A stretch of DNA of 64,000 nt from Amycolatopsis nivea (GTDB lineage: Bacteria; Actinomycetota; Actinomycetes; Mycobacteriales; Pseudonocardiaceae). The stretch covers positions 1-64,000 of the forward strand of contig NZ_SDLT01000003.1 of assembly GCF_004522235.1 (NCBI RefSeq), written 5' to 3'. Under the pieces are notes generated by a model. The model worked only from the letters and a program-made list of their open reading frames with translations. It was not told the origin of the DNA and did not search any database. Numbering within the stretch: the stretch's first letter is position 1; each line of letters begins with the position of its first letter. Positions 8,899 through 18,232 of the stretch are shown piece by piece. Made by a program: the position numbers and the translations under genes.

Positions 8899-9769
8899 TC
8901 AGGCGGCCCCCGAGCTCGACGAAGCCGTCGGCGCCGGCCTGGACCGGCTCGACACCCCCACCGGCGCGCGGCCGGCTTCGCTGCGCCGCCGGTTCGTGCG
9001 CGGATTCCTGCCGCCCGTGGGCGCACTCGTGCTGCTGGTGATCCTCTGGCAGATCCTGTGGGCCGCCGCGTTCTGGCCGGAGACCACGCTGCCCGCGCCA
9101 CTGGACGTCTGGGCCGAGTTCTGGAGCACGGTCACCGACGGTTCGGTCTTCGGCTTCATCTGGACCTCCGTGCACCGCGCCGCCTTGGGTTTCGCCGCCG
9201 GAGTCGTGCTCGGCACGCCGCTGGGCATCCTGGTGGCGAAGGTCCGCGTGGTGCGCGCCGCGATCGGGCCGCTGCTGAGCGGATTGCAGAGCCTGCCGTC
9301 GGTGGCGTGGGTGCCCGCCGCGGTGATCTGGTTCGGCATCAACGACGCGGCGATCTACTTCGTCGTGCTGCTGGGCTCGGTCCCGTCGATCGCGAACGGC
9401 CTCGTGTCCGGCATCGACCAGATCCCGCCGATCCTGCCGCGCGTCGGCAAGGTGATGGGCGCCGGCCGCCTCGCCGCGGCCCGGCACATCCTGCTGCCCG
9501 CCGCGCTGCCCGGGTTCCTGGCCGGGCTCAAGCAGGGCTGGGCGTTCTCGTGGCGTTCGCTGATGGCCGCGGAACTGATCGCGCGCTCGCCGAGCCTCGG
9601 CGTCGGGCTGGGGACGTATCTCAACGACGGGTCCTCGTACAACTCGATGCCCAAGGTGATCGCGGCGATTTTCCTGATTCTGTTCGTCGGGGTGGCGATC
9701 GAGCTGATCGTGTTCCGTCCGCTGGAACGGTCGGTGCTGCGTGCGCGGGGCCTGACGACGTCACTCTGA
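8885..9769 (+). CDS. ABC transporter permease, SsuC/TauC type
   Basis: Integral-membrane permease of 294 aa with about six helices. The N-terminal 35 residues are polar, the first helix is at GALVLLVILWQILWAAAFWP, and the cytoplasmic EAA-type coupling loop reads GRLAAARHILLPAALPGFLAGLKQG. The start at ATG 8885 lies inside the end of the ATPase gene. It completes the importer; the operon ends before the YdcF-like gene, which has its own start 47 bp later. Confidence 0.92.
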   Translation: MPQPDQAAPELDEAVGAGLDRLDTPTGARPASLRRRFVRGFLPPVGALVLLVILWQILWAAAFWPETTLPAPLDVWAEFWSTVTDGSVFGFIWTSVHRAALGFAAGVVLGTPLGILVAKVRVVRAAIGPLLSGLQSLPSVAWVPAAVIWFGINDAAIYFVVLLGSVPSIANGLVSGIDQIPPILPRVGKVMGAGRLAAARHILLPAALPGFLAGLKQGWAFSWRSLMAAELIARSPSLGVGLGTYLNDGSSYNSMPKVIAAIFLILFVGVAIELIVFRPLERSVLRARGLTTSL

Positions 9770-9802
9770 GTACCTGCCCGAGCGCCGCTCGCGGGTGCCA
9801 GA

Positions 9803-9808
9803 CAGAAT
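9803..9808 (+). promoter_or_regulatory. Possible -10 element placing transcription start at the ATG
   Basis: CAGAAT lies eight bases before the ATG at 9817, and there is no ribosome binding site between them. This spacing fits a leaderless transcript, a common arrangement in actinomycetes. The hexamer is only a partial match and no -35 was found. Confidence 0.3.
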
Positions 9809-9816
9809 GCTGGACC

Positions 9817-10806
9817 ATGACTTCCGGGCTGTTCGCGCTGGCTTCCGTGCTCGTGTTCGTCGTACGGTTCGCGCGCGAGCCGCGGCGGGTCGGCAACGCG
9901 GTGTGGTTCCTGATCGCGCTCGGCTTCACCGGATTGTGGCTGCTGTCGTTTTTCAACCACGTCGAATGGGCGCAGACCGCGATCATCGTGGTGGTGGCGC
10001 TCGTCGGCGGGCTCGGCGCTTTGGCACTGCCGTGGGCACTGATCGCGAACGGCGTCGTAATGCTGCGCCGGGAAGGCCGGCGGCTCGCGAACCTGTTGTC
10101 GCTGCTGGCCGGGCTCGGTCTGCTCGCGGTGTTCGCTCTCGCGGTGAGCTCGCTCATCTTCGACGATCAGCCGTTGCTGCGCGTGGCCGCGATGGCGGTG
10201 CTGCTCGTGACCGGTTATCTGGCGTTCCTGTTCACGGCGCTGCTGCTGTACTCGATCCTCTACAGCCGGGTCACCCGCCGCGCCAGTGCCGGAGCGGTGA
10301 TCGTCCTCGGCTCCGGGCTGCAGGGCGACCGGGTGCCGCCGCTGCTGGCCAGCAGGCTCGACCGCGCGGTGCAGGTGCAGCAGCGGTCGCCGGGAGCGTT
10401 GCTGGTGGTGTCCGGTGGGCAAGGCGCGGACGAACTGACGTCGGAAGCGGACGCGATGGCGCGGTATCTCCTCGCGGCGGGGGTTCCGGCGGAGCAGATC
10501 GTGCTGGAGGACCGGGCGACGACCACGAGCGAGAACCTGCGGTTCAGCGTCGCTTTGCTTGCGCAGCGGGGGTTTTCCGGGCCGATCCTGGCGGTGACGA
10601 ACAACTACCACGTGTTCCGGACCGCGGTGCTGGCGCGGCAGCTGGGATTGCGGCTCAACGTGATCGGCGCGAAGACGGCGTCGTATTTCGTGCCGAGCGC
10701 GTTCTTGCGGGAGTTCGTCGCGCTGCTGCTGGAGTACCGGAAGACGAACGCGGCGGCGTTGCTGTTCTTGGGCGTGGGGCCGTTTTTGCTGTACCTGATG
10801 AGCTGA
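9817..10806 (+). CDS. YdcF/ElyC family (DUF218) membrane protein
   Basis: Protein of 329 aa. About five N-terminal hydrophobic segments (1-150) are followed by a DUF218 domain (about 160-310) with GAVIVLGSGLQGDRVPPLLASR, a glycine-rich first loop typical of YdcF/SanA proteins, then LVVSGGQGADELTSEADAM and EDRATTTSENLRFS. Relatives act in envelope or vancomycin tolerance (ElyC, SanA), but the reaction is not settled. ATG at 9817 is the first residue that fits the family; it lacks a Shine-Dalgarno sequence. It ends next to a convergent cold-shock-like gene. Confidence 0.8.
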   Translation: MTSGLFALASVLVFVVRFAREPRRVGNAVWFLIALGFTGLWLLSFFNHVEWAQTAIIVVVALVGGLGALALPWALIANGVVMLRREGRRLANLLSLLAGLGLLAVFALAVSSLIFDDQPLLRVAAMAVLLVTGYLAFLFTALLLYSILYSRVTRRASAGAVIVLGSGLQGDRVPPLLASRLDRAVQVQQRSPGALLVVSGGQGADELTSEADAMARYLLAAGVPAEQIVLEDRATTTSENLRFSVALLAQRGFSGPILAVTNNYHVFRTAVLARQLGLRLNVIGAKTASYFVPSAFLREFVALLLEYRKTNAAALLFLGVGPFLLYLMS

Positions 10807-11022
10807 TCAGACGGTGCGCACCCGGATCGCGCGCCAGTGGCAGCCGTCCTGCTCAGCCCGTTCGACGGTGAACCGCACCTGGTCCCCCGCGGTCAGGAAC
10901 CGGAACCCCTCCGCCTCGATCATGGAGTAATGCGCCCACACCGGCCCGTCGACGGTCGCCGATTCGAGGATGCCCCAGCCCTCGTCGACTTCCCAGCGCA
11001 CGACCTTCCCGAGATGTTCCAC
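10807..11022 (-). CDS. Small cold-shock-domain-like protein
   Basis: A 71-residue single-domain protein resembling the OB-fold of cold-shock proteins: GKVVRWEVDEGWGILES at the start corresponds to the GxVKWFNxxKGFGFI segment, and VWAHYSMIEAEGFRFLTAGDQVRFTVE to the VFVHxS...L..GQxVxFxV segment. The aromatic RNP residues are partly changed (GWGILES for GFGFI). The GTG at 11022 gives the right domain length; no strong ribosome site is seen. Probable nucleic-acid binding, inferred from fold only. Confidence 0.7.
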   Translation of the reverse strand: MEHLGKVVRWEVDEGWGILESATVDGPVWAHYSMIEAEGFRFLTAGDQVRFTVERAEQDGCHWRAIRVRTV

Positions 11023-11084
11023 GACGGCCAGCTTAGGCAAGGACCGCCGTGCCGCACAGGGAATTACGGCACGGCGATCCTGTT

Positions 11085-12539
11085 CTAACGAACCAAGGTG
11101 CAGGAATTGCGTTGCGCCTCGACGTCGGAGAACTGCTGCCACCCGCCGTCGCCGATCACGGTCGGGCCGGGGGACCAGGTATCGCTGTAGGGCAGATAGC
11201 GGTACCAGCGCAGTTCGCCCTTGCCGGTGACGGTGTAGAGGACATCCGCGCCCGCGGAGGTGATGCGGGTGAACGCGTTCCAGCCGCCGTTGCCGACGAG
11301 CTTCTTTTCCTGTGCCCACTTGTGCCCGGCCTCGTCCCAGGCGTAGCGGTACAGGAAGCCGTCGGTGCTGCGGGCGTAGAGCACGCCGTCGCCGCCGCCG
11401 GTGATGAGGTTGTAGGAATTCCAGCCGGTCCCGAGGGTTTCGGACGACCAGGTCTTGGCGGCGTTGTCGTAGCGGCGGCGGGAGAGCGAGCCGTCCGCGT
11501 TGACGACGTAGATGTCGCCGCGGCTGTCGATGGTGATGCGGTTGTGGTTGGCCGTGTTGTCGAACCCGGTCCAGCCGGTGGCGACGACGGTGCGCGAGTC
11601 GGGCGTCCAGCCGGTGCCGTTCCACTGGTAGCGGTAGACGTCGCCGTGCGCGCGGATGCCGTAGAGCAGCCCGTCGGGTCCGGCGAGGAGCCGGACGTAG
11701 CCGTTCCAGCCGCCGGTGCCGATCGTGGACTGGCGGGGATCCATCGGACCGCCGTCAGCCGGGTTCGGATTCGGGTAGAGCTGCAGGTCGCTGGTGACGG
11801 CGAAGAGCGGAACCGTTGTCCGGCACTGGATGGCCAGCTCGGGCGCCTGCGCGCGGATCCAGTCGACGAGGTCGTCGGTGCGGGTTTCGACGCTGCCCTG
11901 GCGGGTTTCGGTGACGGCGAGGCAGCCGTGCTGCCACGACCGCGAGCTGATCCCGACGAGCTCGGGAGTGTTGTTCGCCGTGGTGCGGATCGCGGGACCG
12001 CCCGCGTCGCCGAGGCAGGTGTCGTGCCCGTCGGCGTTGGTGAGGCCGAAGGCGGTGGCAGCGACCGACGAGGTGGTGAACGGCGAGGTCGTGGCTTTGT
12101 CCGGAACCCAAGTGTCGGAGGTGCGGCCGAACCCGGCGACGGTGAGCGTTTCGCCCGTTGTCGGCGCGGTCCGTCCCAAGGAGATCGGGGTGACGTTGGC
12201 GATCGGGGTGGCGAGCTTGGCCAGCACCAGATCCCGATCCGGTCGCGGAATCAGGGTTGCGACCTTCGCCGTGGCAGCGCCTGCCGTGACGGTGACCGGG
12301 CTTGCCGGTGTCCCGGAACCGGCTGGCACGCAACCGCTGGCGGTGACGATCCACTGCGGTCCGAGGAGAACGCCGCTGCAGCCGTGCCCATCGGCAGCGA
12401 CGCGAACGACGAAGTCGAAAGCCTTGTCGGGGGCGGGAGTTCCGCCGCTGATGGCGTCCGCGGGCGGGACGATCAACAGGCCTGCCGCGACTGCGGCCGA
12501 GGCAGCGACGGCCAGCCTGAGGCGTAGGGGAGTAGTCAC
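11085..12539 (-). CDS. Secreted trypsin-fold pseudoprotease with C-terminal tachylectin-like propeller
   Basis: Exported protein of 484 aa: signal peptide 1-30, trypsin-like (S1) domain about 31-235, then about four or five repeats of a tachylectin-2-type beta-propeller (about 272-484; each with a (T/D)GGWN or TGW core and LLYGI/VLYA strand). The catalytic His motif TAAHC reads TASGC (G69 in place of His), and GDSGGP reads GDAGGP (A179 in place of Ser); the Asp is kept (D103 in DRDLVLAKL). It cannot be a normal serine protease and probably acts as a binding protein, perhaps for sugars through the propeller. Related secreted protein 12667-13209 lies upstream on the same strand. Confidence 0.85.
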   Translation of the reverse strand: MTTPLRLRLAVAASAAVAAGLLIVPPADAISGGTPAPDKAFDFVVRVAADGHGCSGVLLGPQWIVTASGCVPAGSGTPASPVTVTAGAATAKVATLIPRPDRDLVLAKLATPIANVTPISLGRTAPTTGETLTVAGFGRTSDTWVPDKATTSPFTTSSVAATAFGLTNADGHDTCLGDAGGPAIRTTANNTPELVGISSRSWQHGCLAVTETRQGSVETRTDDLVDWIRAQAPELAIQCRTTVPLFAVTSDLQLYPNPNPADGGPMDPRQSTIGTGGWNGYVRLLAGPDGLLYGIRAHGDVYRYQWNGTGWTPDSRTVVATGWTGFDNTANHNRITIDSRGDIYVVNADGSLSRRRYDNAAKTWSSETLGTGWNSYNLITGGGDGVLYARSTDGFLYRYAWDEAGHKWAQEKKLVGNGGWNAFTRITSAGADVLYTVTGKGELRWYRYLPYSDTWSPGPTVIGDGGWQQFSDVEAQRNSCTLVR

Positions 12540-12615
12540 GGCAACGCTATCGATCTTGGGACCGCGGCATTACCGGATGTGCCGGTGAGCGGGAGTGCTA
12601 TTCCCGGCTGCCGGG

Positions 12616-12660
12616 ACCGTCGAACGGAAACTGCCGGAGAAACAGTTTCCGCTCGACGGT
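12616..12660 (-). terminator. Strong hairpin terminator after the secreted protein gene
   Basis: Arms of 18 bp (12616-12633 and 12643-12660) differ at one position and enclose a 9-nt loop. It lies 6 bp beyond the stop of the minus-strand gene at 12667-13209. No T run follows, as is common in actinomycete terminators. Confidence 0.75.
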
Positions 12661-12666
12661 GCTCAA

Positions 12667-13209
12667 TCACGAGGACGCGTCCAATTGGAGCAAGGTGGTC
12701 GGCGCGCCGGGCGGGTTGGTCCCGACTCCGACCTGAGTCGTTCCGCTCGGATTCACGTCGACGGTGCTGTGCTGCCCGCTGTCGGTGGTCAGTTCCGCCC
12801 GCACCTTGTGGCCCGCGCCGGAATTGATCCCGTCGCCGCGGATGGAATAGACGGCCGGGATTTTCATCGTGAGATGACCGGTCGGCGCGATCACGTGGAA
12901 GCACACGCGCCCGTCGCTGCCCTGCCCGACCGGATCGCTGGTCCGGACCTGGATCAGGCCGACCGTGTCCGGGCCGGAGGGGCAGGCGGCGAACAGGATG
13001 TGCCCGTCGCCGGAGAGCAGCTGGACGTGGTAGTCGGCGAGGATCTGGTCCGCACCGGGGTAATGGAAGTCCTCGACGATCGCGGGCTGCTGGTCCTCCG
13101 CGGTGGCGGCGGACCCGGTGCCCAGGGTCAAGGTCGTGGCCGCGGCGGCGCAGACCGCTGCCGCGGCGGTGGCCGCGATGCCGGACTTCGTTCGGGTCGA
13201 CAAGCTCAA
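12667..13209 (-). CDS. Secreted protein of unknown function
   Basis: Protein of 180 aa with a Sec signal peptide (about 1-36, Ala/Thr-rich core, ATA-ED cleavage region). The mature part has two widely spaced Cys (in FAACPSGP and GRVCFHVI) that could form a disulfide, and is rich in beta-type sequence. I do not recognise a family. It is followed by a strong terminator and then the pseudoprotease gene, and it faces the toxin gene across a 305-bp control region. Confidence 0.65.
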   Translation of the reverse strand: MSLSTRTKSGIAATAAAAVCAAAATTLTLGTGSAATAEDQQPAIVEDFHYPGADQILADYHVQLLSGDGHILFAACPSGPDTVGLIQVRTSDPVGQGSDGRVCFHVIAPTGHLTMKIPAVYSIRGDGINSGAGHKVRAELTTDSGQHSTVDVNPSGTTQVGVGTNPPGAPTTLLQLDASS

Positions 13210-13514
13210 AGGTTCCCCCTTGCGGACTAATAAACCGTGGCAAAGCGAGTAGTGAACCCGGTTCGGCGTACTGGTTCCGGCGATCCTGGCGCGCGTTTTT
13301 CGGTGGAATCGGTCCCGGTGTTAGCAAGAATGTGATGCGGTTCACTTCTATTATTTTGGAAAAGGAATCGTAAAGTGTTCTTGACCGGGTTTCGGTTGGT
13401 AACTTTATGAATTCGAAATCGCTCGCGGGTGCTCGCGGCTGGCTAGTCTCGGGCGGAGACGCGTGGTGATCGGACGGTCACCGGGGATCGCGTGGCATTT
13501 CACAGGGGGAATCG
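13210..13514. other. Divergent control region with an AT-rich patch, upstream of the toxin gene
   Basis: No gene. Bases about 13330-13420 are markedly AT-rich compared with the rest of the window. TTGACC at 13381-13386 followed by TTTATG at 13404-13409 (17-bp spacer) is a possible promoter reading toward the toxin gene, and the AT-rich part also could serve the divergent secreted-protein gene. AGGGGGA at 13504-13510 is the toxin gene's ribosome site. Confidence 0.4.
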
Positions 13515-16500
13515 ATGCGTACGGCGAAAGCCCGCTTTCGTGCTGCTCTGATGACGTTCTTGACCGCCTCCTTGGCCGCGGGAACGGTGCAGGCCCCGGC
13601 CGTCGCGGCCGAGGCGCCGCGAGCAGCGGCTTCCGCCGCGCCGGCGGGCAGCACGGATACCGATCGGGCCAAGACCTGGCGGTTGTGGCAGTTCGGCGGT
13701 CCGGCGACCAAACGGGACGCGGCGGTCGCGCTGGTCGGTTCCGACGCGGACGTCACGCGATTCCTCACCGCGCAAAAGGATGTCGACGCGTCCATCGACC
13801 GGAGCATCCACGTCAACCAGCTGATGTCCTCCGGCGGTGTCGCGACCCGGACGGCCGCGCAGAAGGCACTGGACGCCAACAGCGACGACGCACTCGAAAC
13901 CTTCCTCGACACCGGCTGGGAAGGCGCGCACGAGAACGACCTCGCGCTGCGCGTCAACCAGATGATGGCCGCGGGCGGGCCGCAGCTGAAGCAGGCCGCT
14001 CAGAAAGCCTTGGACGCCAACAGCGAAGAGGCGTTGCGGACCTTCCTCTCCACCGGCTGGAAGGTTCCGTTCGGGACCGATCAGGCGGTCCAGGTCAACC
14101 AGGAAATGGCGGCTGGCGGGCCGGAGGTGAAGAAGGCCGCGCAGCAGGCGCTGGACGCCAACACCAACGACGCCCTCACCCAGTTCCTGGCCATCGATCT
14201 TCCGGTCGCGCAAGCTCGCGACGCTGAAACAGCGACCATCGCCGACCTCGTCGCCACCGCCAACTCGGCTTCGGCGCAGGCAGCGACCCAAACTGAGCTG
14301 GCGAAACAGGAATCCGACCGCGCAGTCGCCGAAGCTGCTGCGGCGGCGAAGGCCGCGCAAGCCGCCAAGGACGCTGCTGCGGCCGCGCAGGGACATGCCG
14401 GTCAGGCGACCGAAGCTGCTTCGCAGGCTGCGTACGCCGCAAACCAGGCCGCGATCACCGCTCGAGAGGCGATCGGGGCCGCGAACGCTGCTTCGCGCGC
14501 CGCACACACTGCGGCCGCGGCGGCGTCTCGTGCTGCCGCGGCGGCTTCCCGCGCGGGACAAGCTGCGTCGAATGCGTACGACGCAGCTGCGCAGGCATCG
14601 CTCGATAAGGAGCACGCGGACGTCGCGCGCAATGCCGCGCAGACCGCGCGCGATGCCGCTGTAGGTGCGGAGAAAGCAGCTGGTGCTGCCCGCGCGGCGC
14701 GGACGGCGTCGCAGCAGGCGGAGAACGCGGGTGCCGCTGCACACGATGCTGCACTGCAGTCAAGCAACGCTGCCGCTGCCGCCACGGATGCCGCTAACAA
14801 CGCTGCTGCCGCAGGCGCGGACGCACGTCAGGCGCAAGCCGCGGCCGCGACGGCTCGCGCGCAGGCGGCCCGCGCCGTCTCGGCGGCGAACGCGAGCCAG
14901 TCGTGGGCACACCAGGCGAGCGATGCCGCTGATCAGTCTGCGAACGCAGCGCACGCGGCTGCCCTCGACGCGAACGCCGCTGCGCAAGCGGCCGACGACG
15001 CGGCGGCACACGCGGGCGAGGCAGCGGACGCGGCGAAGAAAGCCACCGAGCACGCGAACGCCGCGACAGCCGCCGCGAACTCGGCGGTCACCGCGGCGAA
15101 CCAGGCCATCCACATCGCGCAAGCCGCGCGCAAGGCGGACGACGACCGGATCGCGCAGGCCAGCCAAACGGCTGACGACGCCGCCAAATCAGCGTTGGCC
15201 GCTTACGCCGCACAGCCGAAACCGAAGCGGTGGGACGTCGACCAAGTCAGTACCTGGGACGCGGAAACCACCCGGTTGATCGCCGAAGCGACGGCGGCAG
15301 GCGCTCCGCGGGCCACAGTGCTCGCCGACGCGCGCAAGGTCGCGCTGACCCTGGCCGACACCGGAGGACAGTGGACGAAGGCGGCCGCGCAGGCGGCGCT
15401 CGCCGCGATCGACGACGAGGCGATCGACTTCGTCACCACCGGTGTGCAGGCCGCCGCCGGACAGGACGACCGGTCGATCCTCCGGCAACTGTGCGAAACA
15501 GCGACGACCGGTTTCCAGAACGCGGCGAACACCGCGCTCGCCGGCAGCGACGCTCAGGTGCGCGAATTCCTGCGCAGCCGGGATTACGCGGGCCGGGAGC
15601 AGGACGACGCGCTGCAGGTCAACCAGATCATGTCGGGCGCTCGCACGGCCGGGCGCACGATCGTCGTCCAGTACGCGCAGAAGGCGCTGGACGCGAACAC
15701 CGACAAGGCTCTGCGCGACTTCCTCGATGCCGGCCAGTACACGGCTCTCGGAATCGACGACCAGGTCAAGGTCAACCAGGTCCTCTCCGGTGCCCGGAAC
15801 GCCGGGCAGCGCGAGGTGGCCGCCGGAGCGCAGGCCGCGCTGGACGGACCGCCGACCCTGGCCCACGAGTTCTTGGCCGTCGGGCAGTACAGCGCGGCGC
15901 GGCGCGACCAGAACACTGCCGCGCACAACGCTGCGATCGATTCCTTGCTGGCCCAAGCGTCCCGCGCGGCCGCGAACGCGACTCACGACGCCAATGAAGC
16001 GCAGGCCGCAGCCGCCCGCGCCCGCAACGCGGCGGACGACGCGAACAGGTACGCACAAGAGGCCAACGCGGCCGCCGCCCAAGCCGCGGACTACGCGAAG
16101 ACCGCGCAGGCGGCCGCCGACCGCGCAGCCGCGTCCGCCAAGCAGGCGCAGGATTCCGCGAACGCCGCCGCCCGGGCAGCGGCCTCCGCGGTCGCTTCCG
16201 CGGACGCGGCCGGCCGCTCGGCGGCCTGGGCGCAGCATTCCGCGCAGGTAGCCGCGAACTATGCCCGCGAGGCAGCGGATTCAGCCGCGACCGCGCATCA
16301 GATGGCGGTCGACGCGGGCAAGGACGCCCACGATGCCGCGGTCGCCGCTCAGCAGGCCTGGGAGGCCGTCGCCACCAAGGCGAAGGCGGAGAAACAGCAA
16401 GCGATCCAGGACCGGCAAGCGTCCTGCCGAGACCAGTACCGGTCGCACGACTCGCTGCTCTACCTGAACAACCAGGACTGCAACCTGCTGTTCTCCGGCA

Positions 16501-17783
16501 GCAAGGCCGACCAGGAGCGCATTCTCGCGCACCTGCAAGAGGTCTGCCGGAACATGAACCCGGCAGGCAGCGCCGACACCGCGCGCTGCCTCGACCCGCA
16601 CAACCTGCTGAGCTCCAACTTCGCGGCCCGGCCGTTCGACGGCTCCGGTCAGGAACTCTCCGAGTACGGCGGCTTCGTCCTGATGGGCTTGGTCGCACTG
16701 GCCTGCCCGGAATGCGACCTGGTCGAACTCCTGGGCGGGGCGGTCGCCGACCTGGCGGACGGGGTCGGACTCGGCGAAATCTTCGCCGGGGACCTGCTCG
16801 ACGCGGCCATGGGCAGCGCGCTGGACACGGTGACCTCGCGGGCCATCGCCGCGGCCGGCGAGGCCGGTGACCTAGCCGCTGAGGCGGTCGCGGAAGCGGC
16901 GCAAATGGCCAGGGTGGCGCAAGAGCTGTCGGAAAACCCGTTGCTGTGCGGGCTGAACAGCTTCACGCCCGAGACGCGGGTCTTGATGGCCGACGGGTCG
17001 GCGAAGCCGATCAAGGACGTCCGCGTCGGGGACGCGATCACCAACGCCCGCCCCGACGACGCGACGCGGCAGCAGCACACGGTGGCGCACATCAGCGTCA
17101 CCGACACGGACACTGATTTCGTCGACCTGCGCATCGACACCCCGGCCGGCCCTCGGACGATCACGTCGACCGCGCACCATCTGATCTGGAACACCGGTGC
17201 CCATGCGTGGACCGCCGCGGCCGACCTGCGTCCCGGCGACCAACTCGACACGCCGGGGGACGGCCATGCCCGGCTGATCGACAGCCGCCGGTACACGGCG
17301 AACAGCCGGACGTACAACCTGGCGATCAACACCACGCACACGTTCTACGTGCTGGCCGGCGAGACGCCGATTCTGGTGCACAACGGGGCCAAGTGCATCG
17401 AAGAAGTCGAACCGGGAATCTTCCGCTACGACGACGGCTCGATCCGGACGTCGGACGGCAAGTTCGCGGGAACCGACGGGACGAACGTCGGGGCGGACGC
17501 GGAGAAGGCGGTGTGGGACGCACTCGAGGCGGATGGATTCAAGGTTGTCCGTGGCCGGGTGTACACCAAGGGGAACGGCGACCAAATCCGGGTCTACGAC
17601 GGTGCGGTCGATCTCGGGAACGGCCGCTATCGCGGGCTGGAAATCAAGAGCGGCAACGCGAAAAAGACTACTGCGCAGAAGCGGTTCGACAATTGGGTCA
17701 CAGCGGGCAATGTCGCGAGAGGCATCGGAAATTCGATTGGCTTTGCTATCGTCGACGTCGAGTTGAAGCAGGTCGGCGGCTGA
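13515..17783 (+). CDS. Exported polymorphic toxin: ALF repeats, Ala-rich coiled coil, HINT domain, PD-(D/E)xK nuclease tip
   Basis: A 1422-residue contact or secreted toxin candidate. Order: Sec-type signal peptide (1-32); ALF-type repeats (about 52-233, units ending AQKALDANSD/EALETFLDTGW); long Ala-rich coiled coil (about 235-565); second ALF block (about 622-805); second Ala-rich coil (about 805-970); a Cys-containing linker; HINT domain from C1145 (CGLNSFTPETRVLM) with the TAHH block and ending LVHN at 1287-1290; variable C-terminal tip 1291-1422. The tip has D1366...E1376-x-K1378 (GLEIKSG) after a helix GADAEKAVWDALEADGF, matching the PD-(D/E)xK nuclease layout. The HINT domain lacks intein-type C-extein chemistry and probably self-cleaves to free the toxin. 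Three small coupled genes follow. Confidence 0.88.
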   Translation: MRTAKARFRAALMTFLTASLAAGTVQAPAVAAEAPRAAASAAPAGSTDTDRAKTWRLWQFGGPATKRDAAVALVGSDADVTRFLTAQKDVDASIDRSIHVNQLMSSGGVATRTAAQKALDANSDDALETFLDTGWEGAHENDLALRVNQMMAAGGPQLKQAAQKALDANSEEALRTFLSTGWKVPFGTDQAVQVNQEMAAGGPEVKKAAQQALDANTNDALTQFLAIDLPVAQARDAETATIADLVATANSASAQAATQTELAKQESDRAVAEAAAAAKAAQAAKDAAAAAQGHAGQATEAASQAAYAANQAAITAREAIGAANAASRAAHTAAAAASRAAAAASRAGQAASNAYDAAAQASLDKEHADVARNAAQTARDAAVGAEKAAGAARAARTASQQAENAGAAAHDAALQSSNAAAAATDAANNAAAAGADARQAQAAAATARAQAARAVSAANASQSWAHQASDAADQSANAAHAAALDANAAAQAADDAAAHAGEAADAAKKATEHANAATAAANSAVTAANQAIHIAQAARKADDDRIAQASQTADDAAKSALAAYAAQPKPKRWDVDQVSTWDAETTRLIAEATAAGAPRATVLADARKVALTLADTGGQWTKAAAQAALAAIDDEAIDFVTTGVQAAAGQDDRSILRQLCETATTGFQNAANTALAGSDAQVREFLRSRDYAGREQDDALQVNQIMSGARTAGRTIVVQYAQKALDANTDKALRDFLDAGQYTALGIDDQVKVNQVLSGARNAGQREVAAGAQAALDGPPTLAHEFLAVGQYSAARRDQNTAAHNAAIDSLLAQASRAAANATHDANEAQAAAARARNAADDANRYAQEANAAAAQAADYAKTAQAAADRAAASAKQAQDSANAAARAAASAVASADAAGRSAAWAQHSAQVAANYAREAADSAATAHQMAVDAGKDAHDAAVAAQQAWEAVATKAKAEKQQAIQDRQASCRDQYRSHDSLLYLNNQDCNLLFSGSKADQERILAHLQEVCRNMNPAGSADTARCLDPHNLLSSNFAARPFDGSGQELSEYGGFVLMGLVALACPECDLVELLGGAVADLADGVGLGEIFAGDLLDAAMGSALDTVTSRAIAAAGEAGDLAAEAVAEAAQMARVAQELSENPLLCGLNSFTPETRVLMADGSAKPIKDVRVGDAITNARPDDATRQQHTVAHISVTDTDTDFVDLRIDTPAGPRTITSTAHHLIWNTGAHAWTAAADLRPGDQLDTPGDGHARLIDSRRYTANSRTYNLAINTTHTFYVLAGETPILVHNGAKCIEEVEPGIFRYDDGSIRTSDGKFAGTDGTNVGADAEKAVWDALEADGFKVVRGRVYTKGNGDQIRVYDGAVDLGNGRYRGLEIKSGNAKKTTAQKRFDNWVTAGNVARGIGNSIGFAIVDVELKQVGG

Positions 17784-17830
17784 CCCGGTAGGACCGGGCG
17801 GCCGCGGCGGATTCGGGCAAGGTGGGCAGC

Positions 17831-18232
17831 ATGTTTTCGACGAGTCGGGCCCTGGTCTCGAGAGGGTTGGCCGAGTACGGCGAAGAGGCGGTGGCCGAGT
17901 GGGTTTCCGGATGCGATGACGACGACTTCCATCGGGTGTGCGGCGTCGCGGACTGGCTCCTGTCAGACCCCTCCGGCTGTCTGCCCGAGGCCGGGTTCAC
18001 GCCGGTGGCCGCCTCTTCGATCGCCGCGGTTTTCGTGCATGACGGGCATCCGAGGAAGCTCGCCAGGTCCCGGAGGCGGAAGCTCCCGGAGCTGTCCAGG
18101 GAGGAAGCTCTGAAACTGTCTTTTTCCGGTTCTCCGAGTTCGCATGACTTGGCGGTAAAAGGCAATTTTTACGGGGTGACCGAGGAATTCAAGTCGTTTT
18201 GGCAGCAGGCGCGGCGTCCGGGGCGTGCATGA
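17831..18232 (+). CDS. Candidate immunity protein 1 of the toxin cassette
   Basis: A 133-residue cytosolic protein 47 bp after the toxin gene. It is a paralogue of the next gene: both start M(F/I)S and share LxEYGEEAAAEWV, GHPRKLARxRRxKLPELS and a closing TEEFKSFW/TDEIKEFW. I do not recognise a named family. Start ATG 17831 was chosen over the GTG at 17822 because it aligns with its paralogue. Position directly after a polymorphic toxin, small size and acidic N-terminus followed by a basic stretch suggest it neutralises the nuclease tip; this is inference. Confidence 0.75.
   Translation: MFSTSRALVSRGLAEYGEEAVAEWVSGCDDDDFHRVCGVADWLLSDPSGCLPEAGFTPVAASSIAAVFVHDGHPRKLARSRRRKLPELSREEALKLSFSGSPSSHDLAVKGNFYGVTEEFKSFWQQARRPGRA

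Noticed and set aside
16947..17386. Splicing intein inside the large protein
   Set aside because: The block ends LVHN without a following Cys/Ser/Thr extein residue and is followed directly by a toxin-like tip, so it is a HINT domain of polymorphic-toxin type.
13515..17783. Type VII secretion substrate (WXG/LXG type)
   Set aside because: The N-terminus is a Sec-type signal peptide, not a WXG100 or LXG domain, and no T7SS gene is nearby.
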